From assembly GCA_964561605.1 (NCBI GenBank), contig CAZLQD010000034.1:1-40990 (forward strand): a DNA stretch of 40,990 nucleotides, in the 5' to 3' direction. The notes below the pieces were generated by a model. The model did not search any database. It was given only the letters and a program-made list of their open reading frames with translations, and was not told the origin of the DNA. This document shows, in pieces, positions 8,600-18,200 of this stretch. A program made the translations under genes and the position numbers. How positions within the stretch are numbered: the first letter of the stretch is position 1; each line of letters begins with the position of its first letter. The DNA comes from JALUZX01 sp964561605 (GTDB lineage: Bacteria; Planctomycetota; UBA1135; JALUZX01).

Positions 8600-11224
8600 A
8601 TGCATCCTCTTCTTTCCCCGATCCCAAGGGCCTGTCTCTTTGCGAGCCTCTTCTTTCCGGTCCCCCCCCTGCTTCCCCAGGAAACCGGTTCCTCCATCCC
8701 CCTGGAGGTGCGGGCCGGGTCCGGGGATTCCAGGTGGAAGAGGGCCGATTTCCTCCTGGACCACCGTTACTCACCACCTTGGTGGGTGACGGCCATCTGC
8801 CTTCCCGACGACTGGCACAAGGGGCTCGTGGGACGCCGGGGGGAACTGCTCCAGGATCGGGGAAGGGGGTTTCATTTCGCCTCCACCTGGTTCACCTTCC
8901 AGGTTCCCGGTGCCGGCGGACCCCTCCCTTCCAGGCAGTTTCTGGAGAACCCCAGGATTCCCCTTGTGCATACATCCCTCGCCTGGAAAGGCGGCGCCCG
9001 CCTGGACCTCACCACCTTCACGGTGGTTCCGGGAAGCCCTCTCCTGGAACCCCTTCCTCCTCCCCCCGTCCCCGCCATCCCGGTCGCGGGACGGCCCGGT
9101 ACCCTGGCCGGGTGGGCCCATCCCGGGCCGGACACCCCCCCTTGTTTCCGCCGGGTCCACGTGGGATGGGGAGGCCGGGTCCTGGCCTACAAGATCCCCG
9201 TAAACACCAACGGATCCTGCCTCGTGGCGGCCGGACTCTGCGAGGGTTATCACAAGAATCCAGGGATCCGCCCCCTTCTGCTCGAAGTCGAGGGAGGAAA
9301 GCGGACCAAGGTGGATCCCGTGGCCGATGCAGGCCCCGACGAGCCCCTCGTCCGCCTCCTCGAGGGAAAGGACGCCGACGGCGACGGGTTCGTCCTCTTC
9401 CGGGTATCCCCCGTCCCCGGGGCCCGGGACGCCAACACCATCCTGAACGCCCTCTGGGCCTTCCCCCCCGGCTCCAGGCCGGACCTCACGGCCCTCGTGC
9501 AGGGGAAGGATCCAGGTGTGAAACCCATCGCCTTTCTCGATTGCGGACTTCAGGATGACCGGGACAAGCCTCCCAGGATGGATCTCTGGTCGGGGATCCT
9601 TCACGGCGCCTCCCGAATGGAAGTGGACCTCCACTCCTCCCGCCCCCTCACCTGGGACCCCGGAAAGAACACGGTCCTCCTGGACGGCTCGCCCTTCCTG
9701 GTCCCTTACCCGGCGCCGGCCCGGGTGGACAAGACGAAGGACGGGCTGGCCCTCTCTTTCTCCTTCCCGGGCGAAGGAGCCCATTCCTTCTGCATTGCCC
9801 GGCCGGCCGCCGCACGGCCCATCCCCGTGCCCCCCGCCGCGGCGCGGGCCGAAGCGGAGCGGGCCCTCTCCTGGTGGAAGAAGAGGGGGCTTCCCTGGGG
9901 GCGCATCCTCGTCCCGGACCGGGCGGTGCAAGGCCTCCTGGACGCGTGCATCCGCAACATCTGGCAGGCCCGGGAGATCGAGGAGGGGCGGCCGGCTTTC
10001 CAAGTGGGCCCCCTGGTCTACAGGGGCCTTTGGATCGTGGACGGGGCCTTCCTGCTCGAGGCCGTCACCTACCTGGGCCGGTGGCGGGAGGCCCGGGCCG
10101 GGATCGAGCATATCCTCACCTTCCAGCGCGGGGACGGTGGATTTCAGCTACTGCGCAAATACTGGAAAGAGACCGGGATCGTCCTCTGGATCCTGAAACG
10201 CCATTTCGAGCTGACCGGGGACAAGGCCTGGATCGAGTCCCTCTGGCCCAGGGTCCGGCGGATGGTCGCCTTCATCCACGGGCTCAGGCTGAAGGCCGAA
10301 GGCCGGTGCGAAGGTCTCCTTCCCCCGGGATTCACCGACGGCGGGATCGGCGGAATCGAACCGGAATACTCCAACGTATACTGGACCATGGTGGGTCTCG
10401 AATCCGCCCGGGACATGGGCCGGGCCCTGGGCAAGGGCGAGGACGCCCGGGCTTTCGGAGAGGAGGCGGATTCCTTGAGAAGGGCCCTCGAGAAAGCCGC
10501 CGCCAGGGACGGTAAGGAAACCGCCGACGGGCTCGTTCTCCCCGTGGTGATGCCCGGGGGAAGGAAGTACAGCGACGTGAGGGGCCAGTGGGCCTTCCTC
10601 CACGGAGTATTCCCCGGGCGCCTCTGGCCGGCGGACCACCCCCTGGTCCGGGGGATCATGGCCGCCCTGGAGAAGTCCAAGAGGGAGGGAATCATCTACG
10701 GTTCGGGTTGGAACGCCCGGGGAGTGTGGAACTACCTGGCCTCCTTCTACGGCCACGCCCTCCTTTGGCTCGGGAGGGACCTGGAGGCGGAAAAGGTCCT
10801 CTACGCCTTCGCCAACCACTCCTCCCCCACCCTGGCCTGGAGGGAGGAGCAAAGCCTCCGGGGGGACCCGCCCCGGGAGACGGGCGACATGCCCCACAAC
10901 TGGGCCTCGGCGGAATTCATCCGCTTCGTCCGCCACCTTCTCGTCCTGGAGCGGGGAAGAGAACTCCACCTCCTGGAAGGGATCCCCCCCACCTGGCTCT
11001 CCCCTGGGGCCCGTACGGCGTTGACCGGAGTTCCCACCACCTTCGGCCCCGTCGGCCTGGACCTGCAGGTGGCCCCCTCGGGAAAGAAGGCCCGCCTCAC
11101 CCTCACCCTCTCTCCATCACGCCCACCCGGCAAAGTGGTCCTCCACCTTGGCACGGGAACCTTCCAAGTCCTGGCCGGCCGCCTCCCGGGCCGCATCGTC
11201 CTGGAAACGGAACTCCAGGAGTAA
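8600..11224 (+). CDS. Secreted six-hairpin (alpha/alpha)6 glycoside hydrolase-like protein
   Basis: The 874-residue product has a short signal peptide (about 1-27), an N-terminal beta-rich half (about 28-410) and a C-terminal alpha-helical half. The helical half contains GPLVYRGLWIVDGAFLLEAV, ETGIVLWILKRHFELTGD, YSNVYWTMVGLESARDMG and NARGVWNYLASFYGHALL. This matches the (alpha/alpha)6 toroid of amylo-glucosidase, rhamnosidase and similar families (six-hairpin glycosidase superfamily). A short C-terminal beta domain follows (LDLQVAPSGKKARLTL). The acidic residues in WIVDGA and GIEPEYSN are candidate catalytic or substrate-binding positions; the GH family number cannot be fixed by eye. The ATG at 8600 has AGGAG nine bases upstream. 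The gene is divergent from the M23 peptidase gene, with 103 bp between their starts, so the two extracellular degradative enzymes may share control. Confidence 0.72.
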   Translation: MHPLLSPIPRACLFASLFFPVPPLLPQETGSSIPLEVRAGSGDSRWKRADFLLDHRYSPPWWVTAICLPDDWHKGLVGRRGELLQDRGRGFHFASTWFTFQVPGAGGPLPSRQFLENPRIPLVHTSLAWKGGARLDLTTFTVVPGSPLLEPLPPPPVPAIPVAGRPGTLAGWAHPGPDTPPCFRRVHVGWGGRVLAYKIPVNTNGSCLVAAGLCEGYHKNPGIRPLLLEVEGGKRTKVDPVADAGPDEPLVRLLEGKDADGDGFVLFRVSPVPGARDANTILNALWAFPPGSRPDLTALVQGKDPGVKPIAFLDCGLQDDRDKPPRMDLWSGILHGASRMEVDLHSSRPLTWDPGKNTVLLDGSPFLVPYPAPARVDKTKDGLALSFSFPGEGAHSFCIARPAAARPIPVPPAAARAEAERALSWWKKRGLPWGRILVPDRAVQGLLDACIRNIWQAREIEEGRPAFQVGPLVYRGLWIVDGAFLLEAVTYLGRWREARAGIEHILTFQRGDGGFQLLRKYWKETGIVLWILKRHFELTGDKAWIESLWPRVRRMVAFIHGLRLKAEGRCEGLLPPGFTDGGIGGIEPEYSNVYWTMVGLESARDMGRALGKGEDARAFGEEADSLRRALEKAAARDGKETADGLVLPVVMPGGRKYSDVRGQWAFLHGVFPGRLWPADHPLVRGIMAALEKSKREGIIYGSGWNARGVWNYLASFYGHALLWLGRDLEAEKVLYAFANHSSPTLAWREEQSLRGDPPRETGDMPHNWASAEFIRFVRHLLVLERGRELHLLEGIPPTWLSPGARTALTGVPTTFGPVGLDLQVAPSGKKARLTLTLSPSRPPGKVVLHLGTGTFQVLAGRLPGRIVLETELQE

Positions 11225-11264
11225 GAAGCCGCAACGGGAAGCCCGGTTTCTCCCAAGGTGGGTG

Positions 11265-11283
11265 ATGCCGGGAAACCCGGCAT
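11265..11283. terminator. Perfect hairpin downstream of the six-hairpin gene
   Basis: The 8-bp perfect stem ATGCCGGG/CCCGGCAT with loop AAA begins 40 bases past the stop codon, in the 256-bp gap before the convergent xylB. No T-tract follows, so the terminator role is inferred from position and stem strength. I see no gene in the rest of this gap. Confidence 0.4.
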
Positions 11284-11480
11284 GGGATCCTGGAACAAAG
11301 CGGATGGACCCCAGGTTGAAGCGACCCCACCGCCCTAACTACTCCCCATGATCTTCCGGAGAAAATTTTCCCAGGTGTGGGCCAAGGCTTGGGCGCATCG
11401 CCTTTCCGCCCGGTGCGACCATCTTCCCTCTTCCGCCGGTTTCCGAATGGAGGATCTCCTGCGGGCGACCGGCTCCAACG

Positions 11481-12983
11481 CTATGCAGGGGAGCCATCGA
11501 AAAAGGGGGCCAGGCGCTCCACCCAGAGTGCGAACTCCTTTCCGAGGGCCGCGTAGGCGTCGGCCTGCCCCGGGCCCGCCTCGGCCCGGGTGGCGGGGTC
11601 GATGCGGACGATCCGGTCGGTGAGGCCGGGAAGATCCTCCCTCCTTCCCCCCTTCCAGGTCCAGAGGGCCTGGAGGGCCGCCCCCAGGGCCGCCCCCTCC
11701 TCCTCGACGGGGCGCACCACGGGCACGCCGAAGACGCCGGCGCAGATTTCCCGCCAGAGGGCGCTCCTGGATCCCCCCCCCGTGAGGCGGATCTCGTCGG
11801 GCCGGATACCGAGGCTTCTCATTCGCCCCAGGACATAGCCCAGGCCCAAGGTGGCCCCCTCCATGGCGGCCCGGACCAGGTGGGCGGGGCTGAAATTGTC
11901 CGGCCGCAATCCCAGGATGCCGCCCTCGGCGCCGGGCAAGTCGGGAGTCCGCTCCCCGGTGAACCAGGGCAGGACCAGGACGCCCTCGGAGCCGGGCGGG
12001 ACCGACCGGGCCGCCTCCTCCAGGGCCGCGTGGTCCATCGAGAAAAGCCCCCGGAAGAGTTCGGTCGTCACCGTGACGTTCATGGTGCAACCCAGGGGAA
12101 GGAACCCGCCCGTGCTGTCCCGGAAGGCGGCGATCTCCCCCTCGGGATCCACGATCGGAGAGGGGCTGAAGGCGTAGATCGTACCCGAGGTGCCCAGGCT
12201 GGCCGTCACCCTCCCCGGCAGGACGTTGCCCGTTCCCAGGGCCCCCATCATGTTGTCCCCGCCCCCTGTGGCCACCTTCACCCCCGGGGGGAGGCCCAGG
12301 GCCCCGGCCCTCTCAGGGAGGACCTCTCCCACGAAGGTCCCGGGCTCCAGGAGGGGAGGGAGTTTTTCCTCCAGGGCCGGGTCGATCGCCCGGAGGACCT
12401 CGGCGGCCCAGGTCCCGGTCCTCACGTCCATGAGGCCCGTGCCGGAGGCGTCGCCGGGCTCCATGGAAAGGATTCCGGTGAGATGGAAGTTCAGGTAGTC
12501 GTGGGGAAGGAGGATCGTCTTCAGGCGGGCGAAGTTCCCGGGCTCCCGCTTCTTCAGCCAGAGAATCTTACTCGCCGTAAATCCCGGCGGGAGACCGTTC
12601 CCAGTGAGCTCCAGGAAGCGCTTTCTTCCCCCCACCTTCTCCAGGATCTCCCGGCACTCTCCGGCCGTGGAGGTGTCGTTCCAGAGCTTGGCCGGGCGGA
12701 TCACCCTTCCCTCGCCGTCGAGAGGCACGAACCCGTGTTGCTGGCCCGAGACGGCCAGGGCCTTCACCGCCCGGGCGTCCGTCCTGGAGAGCACCTCGCC
12801 CAGGGCGCTCTCCAGGGCTTCCACCCAGGCGGCCGGGTCCTGTTCGCTGTGTCCCGGGGGAAGGCCGGGGATCACGTCGTATTTCCTGGAGGCCCGGGCC
12901 AGGACCTCCCCCGTCTCTCCCTCCAGGGCCAGGCACTTGAGGCCCTGGGTCCCGCAATCCACCCCCAGAAAGATCTCCTCCAT
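11481..12983 (-). CDS. xylB: Xylulokinase (FGGY carbohydrate kinase)
   Basis: The 500-residue product phosphorylates D-xylulose to xylulose 5-phosphate for the pentose phosphate pathway, in the cytoplasm. Evidence: the FGGY N-terminal phosphate loop LGVDCGTQGLKCLALE (6-21), VSGQQHGFV and PAKLWNDTST (substrate-side blocks typical of XylB), the catalytic-type Asp in ATGGGDNMMGALGTG, SLGTSGTIYA, and the C-terminal signature LTGGGSRSALWREICA. Length is normal for XylB. The ATG at 12983 has GGGAGG six bases upstream; the in-frame extension upstream is low-complexity and was rejected. The gene is divergent from a sugar/H+ symporter with 140 bp between starts. No xylose isomerase gene lies in the window, so D-xylulose could also come from another route. 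Confidence 0.9.
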   Translation of the reverse strand: MEEIFLGVDCGTQGLKCLALEGETGEVLARASRKYDVIPGLPPGHSEQDPAAWVEALESALGEVLSRTDARAVKALAVSGQQHGFVPLDGEGRVIRPAKLWNDTSTAGECREILEKVGGRKRFLELTGNGLPPGFTASKILWLKKREPGNFARLKTILLPHDYLNFHLTGILSMEPGDASGTGLMDVRTGTWAAEVLRAIDPALEEKLPPLLEPGTFVGEVLPERAGALGLPPGVKVATGGGDNMMGALGTGNVLPGRVTASLGTSGTIYAFSPSPIVDPEGEIAAFRDSTGGFLPLGCTMNVTVTTELFRGLFSMDHAALEEAARSVPPGSEGVLVLPWFTGERTPDLPGAEGGILGLRPDNFSPAHLVRAAMEGATLGLGYVLGRMRSLGIRPDEIRLTGGGSRSALWREICAGVFGVPVVRPVEEEGAALGAALQALWTWKGGRREDLPGLTDRIVRIDPATRAEAGPGQADAYAALGKEFALWVERLAPFFDGSPA

Positions 12984-13088
12984 GGCGCCTCCCGGCACTC
13001 CTCCTCCCCCAGGACCATGAGAACCTCTCTCCCCGGAGGAGGACAAGTCCCGTCCTTTCACGGAGACCGCGGCCTCCCTCTCCTGCTA

Positions 13089-13110
13089 TCCTTGTGCCCC
13101 GTCACAAGGA
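13089..13110. promoter_or_regulatory. Inverted repeat, candidate operator before the sugar symporter
   Basis: TCCTTGTG, six bases, CACAAGGA forms a perfect 8-bp inverted repeat in the xylB-symporter divergent region. The left arm overlaps a TATCCT (13087-13092) that could be a -10 box, and the right arm contains the symporter's AAGGAG Shine-Dalgarno. It could bind a dimeric repressor, or form a hairpin hiding the ribosome binding site. Confidence 0.5.
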
Positions 13111-13123
13111 GAAAGGCACCACC

Positions 13124-14542
13124 GTGAAGTCCGGCACTCCTTTCCGCACGGCCTACCTCTGGACCATCTGCCTCGTCGCAGCCATGGGGGGACTTCTCTT
13201 CGGCTACGACTGGGTGGTCATCGGCGGGGCCAAGCCCTTCTACGAGCCCTTCTTCTCCATCACCGACCAGACACCCTTCCTGAGGGGGTTCGCCCAGAGC
13301 AGCGCCCTCGTGGGCTGCCTGGCGGGAGCCCTCATCTCGGGGGCCCTGACGGGCCGGTTCGGCCGGAAAAGGATGCTCCTCCTCTCCGGTTTCCTCTTTA
13401 CCGCTTCCGCCGTGGGGACGGCCCTGGCCTGGGACTTTCCCTCCTTCGCCGCCTTCCGCATCCTCGGAGGCCTGGGAATCGGACTGGCCTCCAACCTCTC
13501 CCCCATGTACATCGCCGAGGTCTCCCCCGCCGACAGGCGGGGGAAATTCGTCTCCATCAACCAGCTCACCATCGTGATCGGGATCGTGGCGGCCCAGGTG
13601 ACCAACTGGCTCATCGCCCAACCCGTCCCCCCGGGCGCATCGGCCGGAGAGATCCTCCGCTCCTGGAACGGAACGGCGGGCTGGAGGTGGATGTTCGGCG
13701 CCGAGACCGTGCCGGCAGGGCTCTTCTTCCTGCTCATGTTCTTCATCCCCGAAAGCCCGCGCTGGCTCGTGAAGGCCGGGCGGAAGAAGGAGGCCCGGCG
13801 GATCCTGGCCTCCCTGGGCGGAGAGGACTACGCCGCAACGACCCTTCCGGAGATCGAGGAGAGCCTGGAAGGTGAGGGCGGGGGGAGCGGGTTGAGGGAA
13901 CTCCTGGAGCCGGACCTCCTGAAGATCGTGGCCCTGGGCGTCTTCCTGGCGGTCTTCCAGCAGTGGTGCGGAATCAACGTGATCTTCAATTACGCCCAGG
14001 AGGTCTTCTCCGGGGCCGGCTACCAGGTCAGCGACATCCTCTTCAACATCCTGATCACGGGGATCGTGAACCTCCTCTTCACCTTCGTGGCCATCCGTAC
14101 GGTGGACCGTTTCGGAAGGAGGGCCTTGATGCTCCTGGGAGCGGGGGGGCTCGCCCTGGTCTACACCGTCCTGGGATGGGGATACTTCCAGGAGAGCAAG
14201 GGCCTTCCCATGCTGATCCTGGTGGTCACGGCAATCGCCTGCTACGCCATGACCCTGGCCCCCGTAACCTGGGTGATCCTCTCGGAGATCTTCCCCAACA
14301 GGGTGCGCGGGGCGGCCATGTCCCTCTCGGTCTTCGCCCTCTGGGCGGCCTGCGCCCTCCTCACCCTCACTTTCCCCTACCTCCAGGGCGGGCTGGGCAC
14401 GGCCGGAACCTTCTGGCTCTACGGGGCCATATGCCTGGGGAGCTTCTTCCTCCTCAGGAAGAAGCTCCCCGAAACCAAGGGAAAGACCCTGGAAGAGATC
14501 GAACGGGAACTGCTCGGCCCCGGCGGAAGCCGCCGGGCCTGA
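13124..14542 (+). CDS. MFS sugar/H+ symporter (XylE/GLUT-type)
   Basis: The 472-residue inner-membrane protein of the sugar porter family has 12 predicted helices. Signatures in order: GGLLFGYDWVVIGG (helix 1), the loop GRFGRKR, the mid-loop PESPRWL, QQWCGINVIFNYAQEVF (helix 7, sugar contact), DRFGRRAL, and the C-terminal PETKGKTLEEIE. This set is that of the XylE/GLUT group, which imports pentoses or hexoses with protons. Divergent pairing with xylulokinase makes xylose or xylulose the likely cargo. The GTG at 13124 is chosen because AAGGAG lies 12 bases upstream and a -10-like box precedes it. A GTG at 13094 would add ten residues but has no ribosome binding site and sits inside the inverted repeat. 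The stop is three bases from the convergent next gene. Confidence 0.88.
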   Translation: MKSGTPFRTAYLWTICLVAAMGGLLFGYDWVVIGGAKPFYEPFFSITDQTPFLRGFAQSSALVGCLAGALISGALTGRFGRKRMLLLSGFLFTASAVGTALAWDFPSFAAFRILGGLGIGLASNLSPMYIAEVSPADRRGKFVSINQLTIVIGIVAAQVTNWLIAQPVPPGASAGEILRSWNGTAGWRWMFGAETVPAGLFFLLMFFIPESPRWLVKAGRKKEARRILASLGGEDYAATTLPEIEESLEGEGGGSGLRELLEPDLLKIVALGVFLAVFQQWCGINVIFNYAQEVFSGAGYQVSDILFNILITGIVNLLFTFVAIRTVDRFGRRALMLLGAGGLALVYTVLGWGYFQESKGLPMLILVVTAIACYAMTLAPVTWVILSEIFPNRVRGAAMSLSVFALWAACALLTLTFPYLQGGLGTAGTFWLYGAICLGSFFLLRKKLPETKGKTLEEIERELLGPGGSRRA

Positions 14543-14545
14543 GGG

Positions 14546-15016
14546 TCACTTCCCGAATCCGATCCCCAGGATGAGCTTGACCAGGTTGGACTTGAGGAAC
14601 TTCCCGACCAGGCCCTTGCCGTGAAAGATGTCGAAGGTGAAGTGGAGCACGTCGGCCTGGAGGTAGAAGGAGAAGGTCTTCACGCCCTTGTTTCCGAAGG
14701 GAAGGGTAAGGAGGAGGTTCCCCTTCTCGTCCAGCTTCCCCACGGGAAGGACCACGGCCTTGTCGATGTCGAAGACCATGTCCGAGAGGAAAGTGACCTT
14801 CTTGAAGCTGTAGGTGGTGTTCCCCTTCTTCGTGCCGAAACCGATGAGCACGAAGTCCGGGAGCTTCACCAGGTTCAGGAAAGGCTTGTAGTGGATCTTC
14901 ACCACGGTGGTCTCCGCCGTCTGGGAGACCGTGAGGCTCGGCTTCTGGGCCCGGACGGCAGGGGAGAAGGAAGCCAGGACCAGGAAGGAGAGAGGGAGAA
15001 GAAAGGCCTTTCTCAT
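14546..15016 (-). CDS. Small secreted protein of unknown function
   Basis: The 156-residue product has a clear signal peptide (RK, hydrophobic core 4-18, cleavage at VRAQ near 23-24). The mature part is rich in beta-prone alternation (TVVKIHYKPFLNLV, FVLIGFGTKKG, LLTLPFG). It has no cysteine and no motif that I recognise. The ATG has AAGGAGG seven bases upstream, and the codon pattern matches neighbours, so the gene is real. It lies downstream of the GlyA-GcvT fusion on the same strand after 271 bases that contain inverted repeats, and converges on the symporter gene with a 3-bp gap. Extracellular or periplasmic location is inferred from the signal peptide. Confidence 0.75.
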   Translation of the reverse strand: MRKAFLLPLSFLVLASFSPAVRAQKPSLTVSQTAETTVVKIHYKPFLNLVKLPDFVLIGFGTKKGNTTYSFKKVTFLSDMVFDIDKAVVLPVGKLDEKGNLLLTLPFGNKGVKTFSFYLQADVLHFTFDIFHGKGLVGKFLKSNLVKLILGIGFGK

Positions 15017-15190
15017 GAGAGGTTCCTCCTTGGGATTCTAGGGAGAGAAAGTGTCTGTTTTCTTCATTCTCCTGGTCTTCCCCCGACAATCAAGGATACA
15101 GGGGCATCTCTTCCGAAGGGAGGCCCTCCGGTTCTTCTTCCAGGAAGGGTCGGCCTCTCGTGGACCCGAACTGGAACACTCCCCTCTCCC

Positions 15191-15244
15191 GGGTCCCGGC
15201 CGGTCCCGGAAAGGACCCGCCGGGATCCGGACGGGCAGGATCCC
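15191..15244. terminator. Two inverted repeats downstream of the fusion gene
   Basis: GGGTCC/GGACCC (15191-15196 with 15213-15218) and GGGATCC/GGATCCC (15222-15228 with 15238-15244) lie about 45-100 bases past the stop of the GlyA-GcvT fusion. There is no T-tract. They may end or stabilise that transcript. I see no gene in the remainder of 15017-15287. Confidence 0.25.
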
Positions 15245-15287
15245 GCCCGGAGAACCTCCCGGACGGGATGGGGCCGGGAAAGGACCC

Positions 15288-18200
15288 TCAGAGCTGGAGG
15301 AACCGCTCTACGATCCGCCCCTCCTGGGAGAGAAGTACGGCGTCGCCCGGCTCCAACCTGTCGATCCTCTTGGCCGGGGGAATCCGCCGCTCCGAGGCGG
15401 GAAGGGCGAAGAAATGGAGAGGAGCCCCGACTTTCGCCACCTTCCTCTGCACCAGGGCCAGGCCCACCTGGTCGTCGCCGACGACGCAACAGGAAGTGAC
15501 AACCCCGGCGTACCTGCCCCGGCCGTCCACCACGGGATGGCCGTGACGGATGAGGGACTTCCCCCGGGCGCCCGGGACCTCGAAGCGCACGATCTCCCGG
15601 GTCCGGTGGAGTTCGTTCTCCAACAGGGCCTTCCTTCCGGCGAAGAAGGGCTTGTGGAACTTGACCGACACGCCGTAACCGGCCTCGATGGGGGTCACCT
15701 CCCAGGGGCCGGCCAGTTCGTGTCCGTAGAGGGGGAAGCCCGCCTCGGTCCGGGTCGAGTCCCTGGCCCCCAGGCCGGCCGGCTTGATCCCGAAGGGCTC
15801 CCCCTTCTCCATGAGGAGGTTCCAGAGATCGACCAGCCGGTCGGGATGGACGTAGAACTCCACCCCGTTTGGCTCTCCCGTATACCCCGTCCTGGAGAGG
15901 ACCACGTGGATCCCCGCGACGAATTCGCCCTCGACGAACTCGAAGCGGGCCTTCCTGAGGAGCTCCTCCACCATGGCTGGGTTGTCCGTGGCGGCCAGGA
16001 GGATCTCGTGGGCCTTGGGGCCCTGGAGGGCCAGGTCGACCCGCATCTCCTCCCCGGCGGAAGGATCCTTCAGGTTCGTGATCTCCACGGGGAGTTCGGG
16101 TCTCTTCCAGGGGAAGTCCGGGTCGATCAGGAACCTACCCGTGGCGTGGTCCCGGAAGTGGGCCAGCACCTTCTCGGCGTTGGCGGCGTTGACCACCACC
16201 ATGTAACGGTCCCAGGAGCGCCGGTAGACCAGGATGTCGTCCAGGATGGATCCGTCCGGGGCGGCCACGTAGGAGTAGTGGACCTGGCCGTCCCTCAGCC
16301 AGGCCACGTAGTTGGTGGTCAAGGCGTCCAGGAAGCGCTGGGCGTGCTCACCCCGCACCTGGAGCACTCCCATGTGGGCCACGTCGAAGAGCCCGCAGGT
16401 CTTCCTTACCGCCTGGTGCTCCTCCTGGATGGACGTATAGACCACGGGCATCTCCCAGCCGGCGAAGGGCACGAGGTTGCTCTTCTTGGTGAGAGAGGCG
16501 TGAACTTCGTAGAGGGGCGTCCTGCGCAGGGGCGAATCGGGCTGCTCCCACTTCCGCTCGGGCAGAGGTTTGCCCTTCACTTCGATGCGGGGCTGGCCCA
16601 CGAAGTAGACCTTCGTGGGATCCACGAGGCCGTCGAACTTCCTTGCCAGGGCGGCCGGGTCGACCTTCTCTCCCGAAGAGTAGGCGGGAAGGCCCGTTCC
16701 CTTGCGCCAGGCCGCCCGGGTTCCCGGGCCGCCCTTCTTCCCCTTCAAGGAGCCCCGGACTTCCTCCACGGCCCCGGCAGGGCCGAAGACCAGGTAACGA
16801 TCCTCGCCGAACCTGGGCGCCGCCACGAGGACCCGGCCGGCCTGGATGGTGCGCCCCGCCCCGGGGGGATCCACGCCCAGGCGGACCAGGGCTTCCCTGG
16901 CCTCGGGCCCGTAAAGGCCCAGGCACTTCCACTTCTCCCCGCCCCGGGCCGGGCCCTCGCCCGTCAGGTCCTCCACGATGACCGGACCTTCCACCTTCCT
17001 GTGGACCTCCTCGTCGAAGAGAACGTATCCGTCCGAGACCGCCCGGAACCAGGTTCTCAAGGCGGTCGCCCTCTCGGGAGAGGCCAGGAAGAGGTAGCGC
17101 CGCCAGCCGGGCACCTTTCCGGGAAGGCGGATCACCTCCGGATCGTCCACCAGGCCCAGGTCCTTGTTCAGGATCAGCGTATGAGCACTCTCCCACTCCC
17201 CCAGGCGGGAGACGTCGGCCGTGCCGATGCTCTGGGCGAAGTAATGGGCCCTCTCGCTCCACACGTCCAGGACGGCGGCGTCCTCCTCCACCAGGGCGAA
17301 GCCCTTCGCCGGGATGCTCCCCTCCTCGGGCTCCCGCTCCGACTCCATGGGGTAGTCCAGGAAGTGGGGATACCCGCTCCTCCCGTCCACCTTGCCCAGG
17401 ATCTCCGCCACCTTGGCCCGGGTCTCCTCCAGGAGGCGGAGGTCCACCTTGGCCCTGCCCACGTAGCCCGAGTTCTCCATGTACTGGAAGGGATGGGCGC
17501 CCTTGAGGAGCCTCGCCACGGCCCGGGCGAGCTCGGCCGCCTCCCCGGGACCGAACCCCCGCTGGGTCAGCCAGGTCGTTCCGAAGCGGAGAGCCGTGGG
17601 ATGGGCGGCGTTGTCGTCGCCCGGGATGGTGTTCTTGTTCACCACGATTCCCGCCAGGTCCAGGATCCGGGAGGCCAGCTCCCCCTTGAGGCAACAACCC
17701 AGGTCCACGGGGTACTTCACGCTCTTCAGGTCGATGAGGAAGAGGTGGGTCTCCGTTCCCCCGTATACGAGCCCGAAACCCTCCTCACGGAAGGCCTCGG
17801 CCATGGCCTTGGCGTTCTCCACCGTCCGGGCCATGAGGTCCTTGAACTCGGGCCTGGCGTCCAGGGCGAAAGATACGGCCTTGGCGGCGATCTGGTTGAG
17901 GTGGGGTCCCCCCTGCTCTCCCGGGAAGACCCCCAGGTTCACCCTGGCGGCGATCTCCGGGTCCGTGCAGAGCAAGGCCGCGCCCCTTGGACCGCAAAGG
18001 GTCTTGTGGGTGGTGAAGGAGACCACGTGGGCCTTTCCCACGGGGTTGGGAAAGAGCCCCGCCGCCACCAGTCCCGCAGGGTGGGCTATGTCCGCCAGGA
18101 GGACGGCTCCCACCTCGTCGGCCGCCGCCCTGAGCCGGTCCCAGTCGATGGCCCAGGGGTAGGCCGAGGCGCCGGCCACGATCAACTTGGGCTTGTGCTC

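Noticed and set aside
14546..15016. TAGAAT (15035-15040) as a -10 box for the small secreted gene
   Set aside because: There is no -35 match at any suitable spacing, and the predicted start would fall right at the ribosome binding site.
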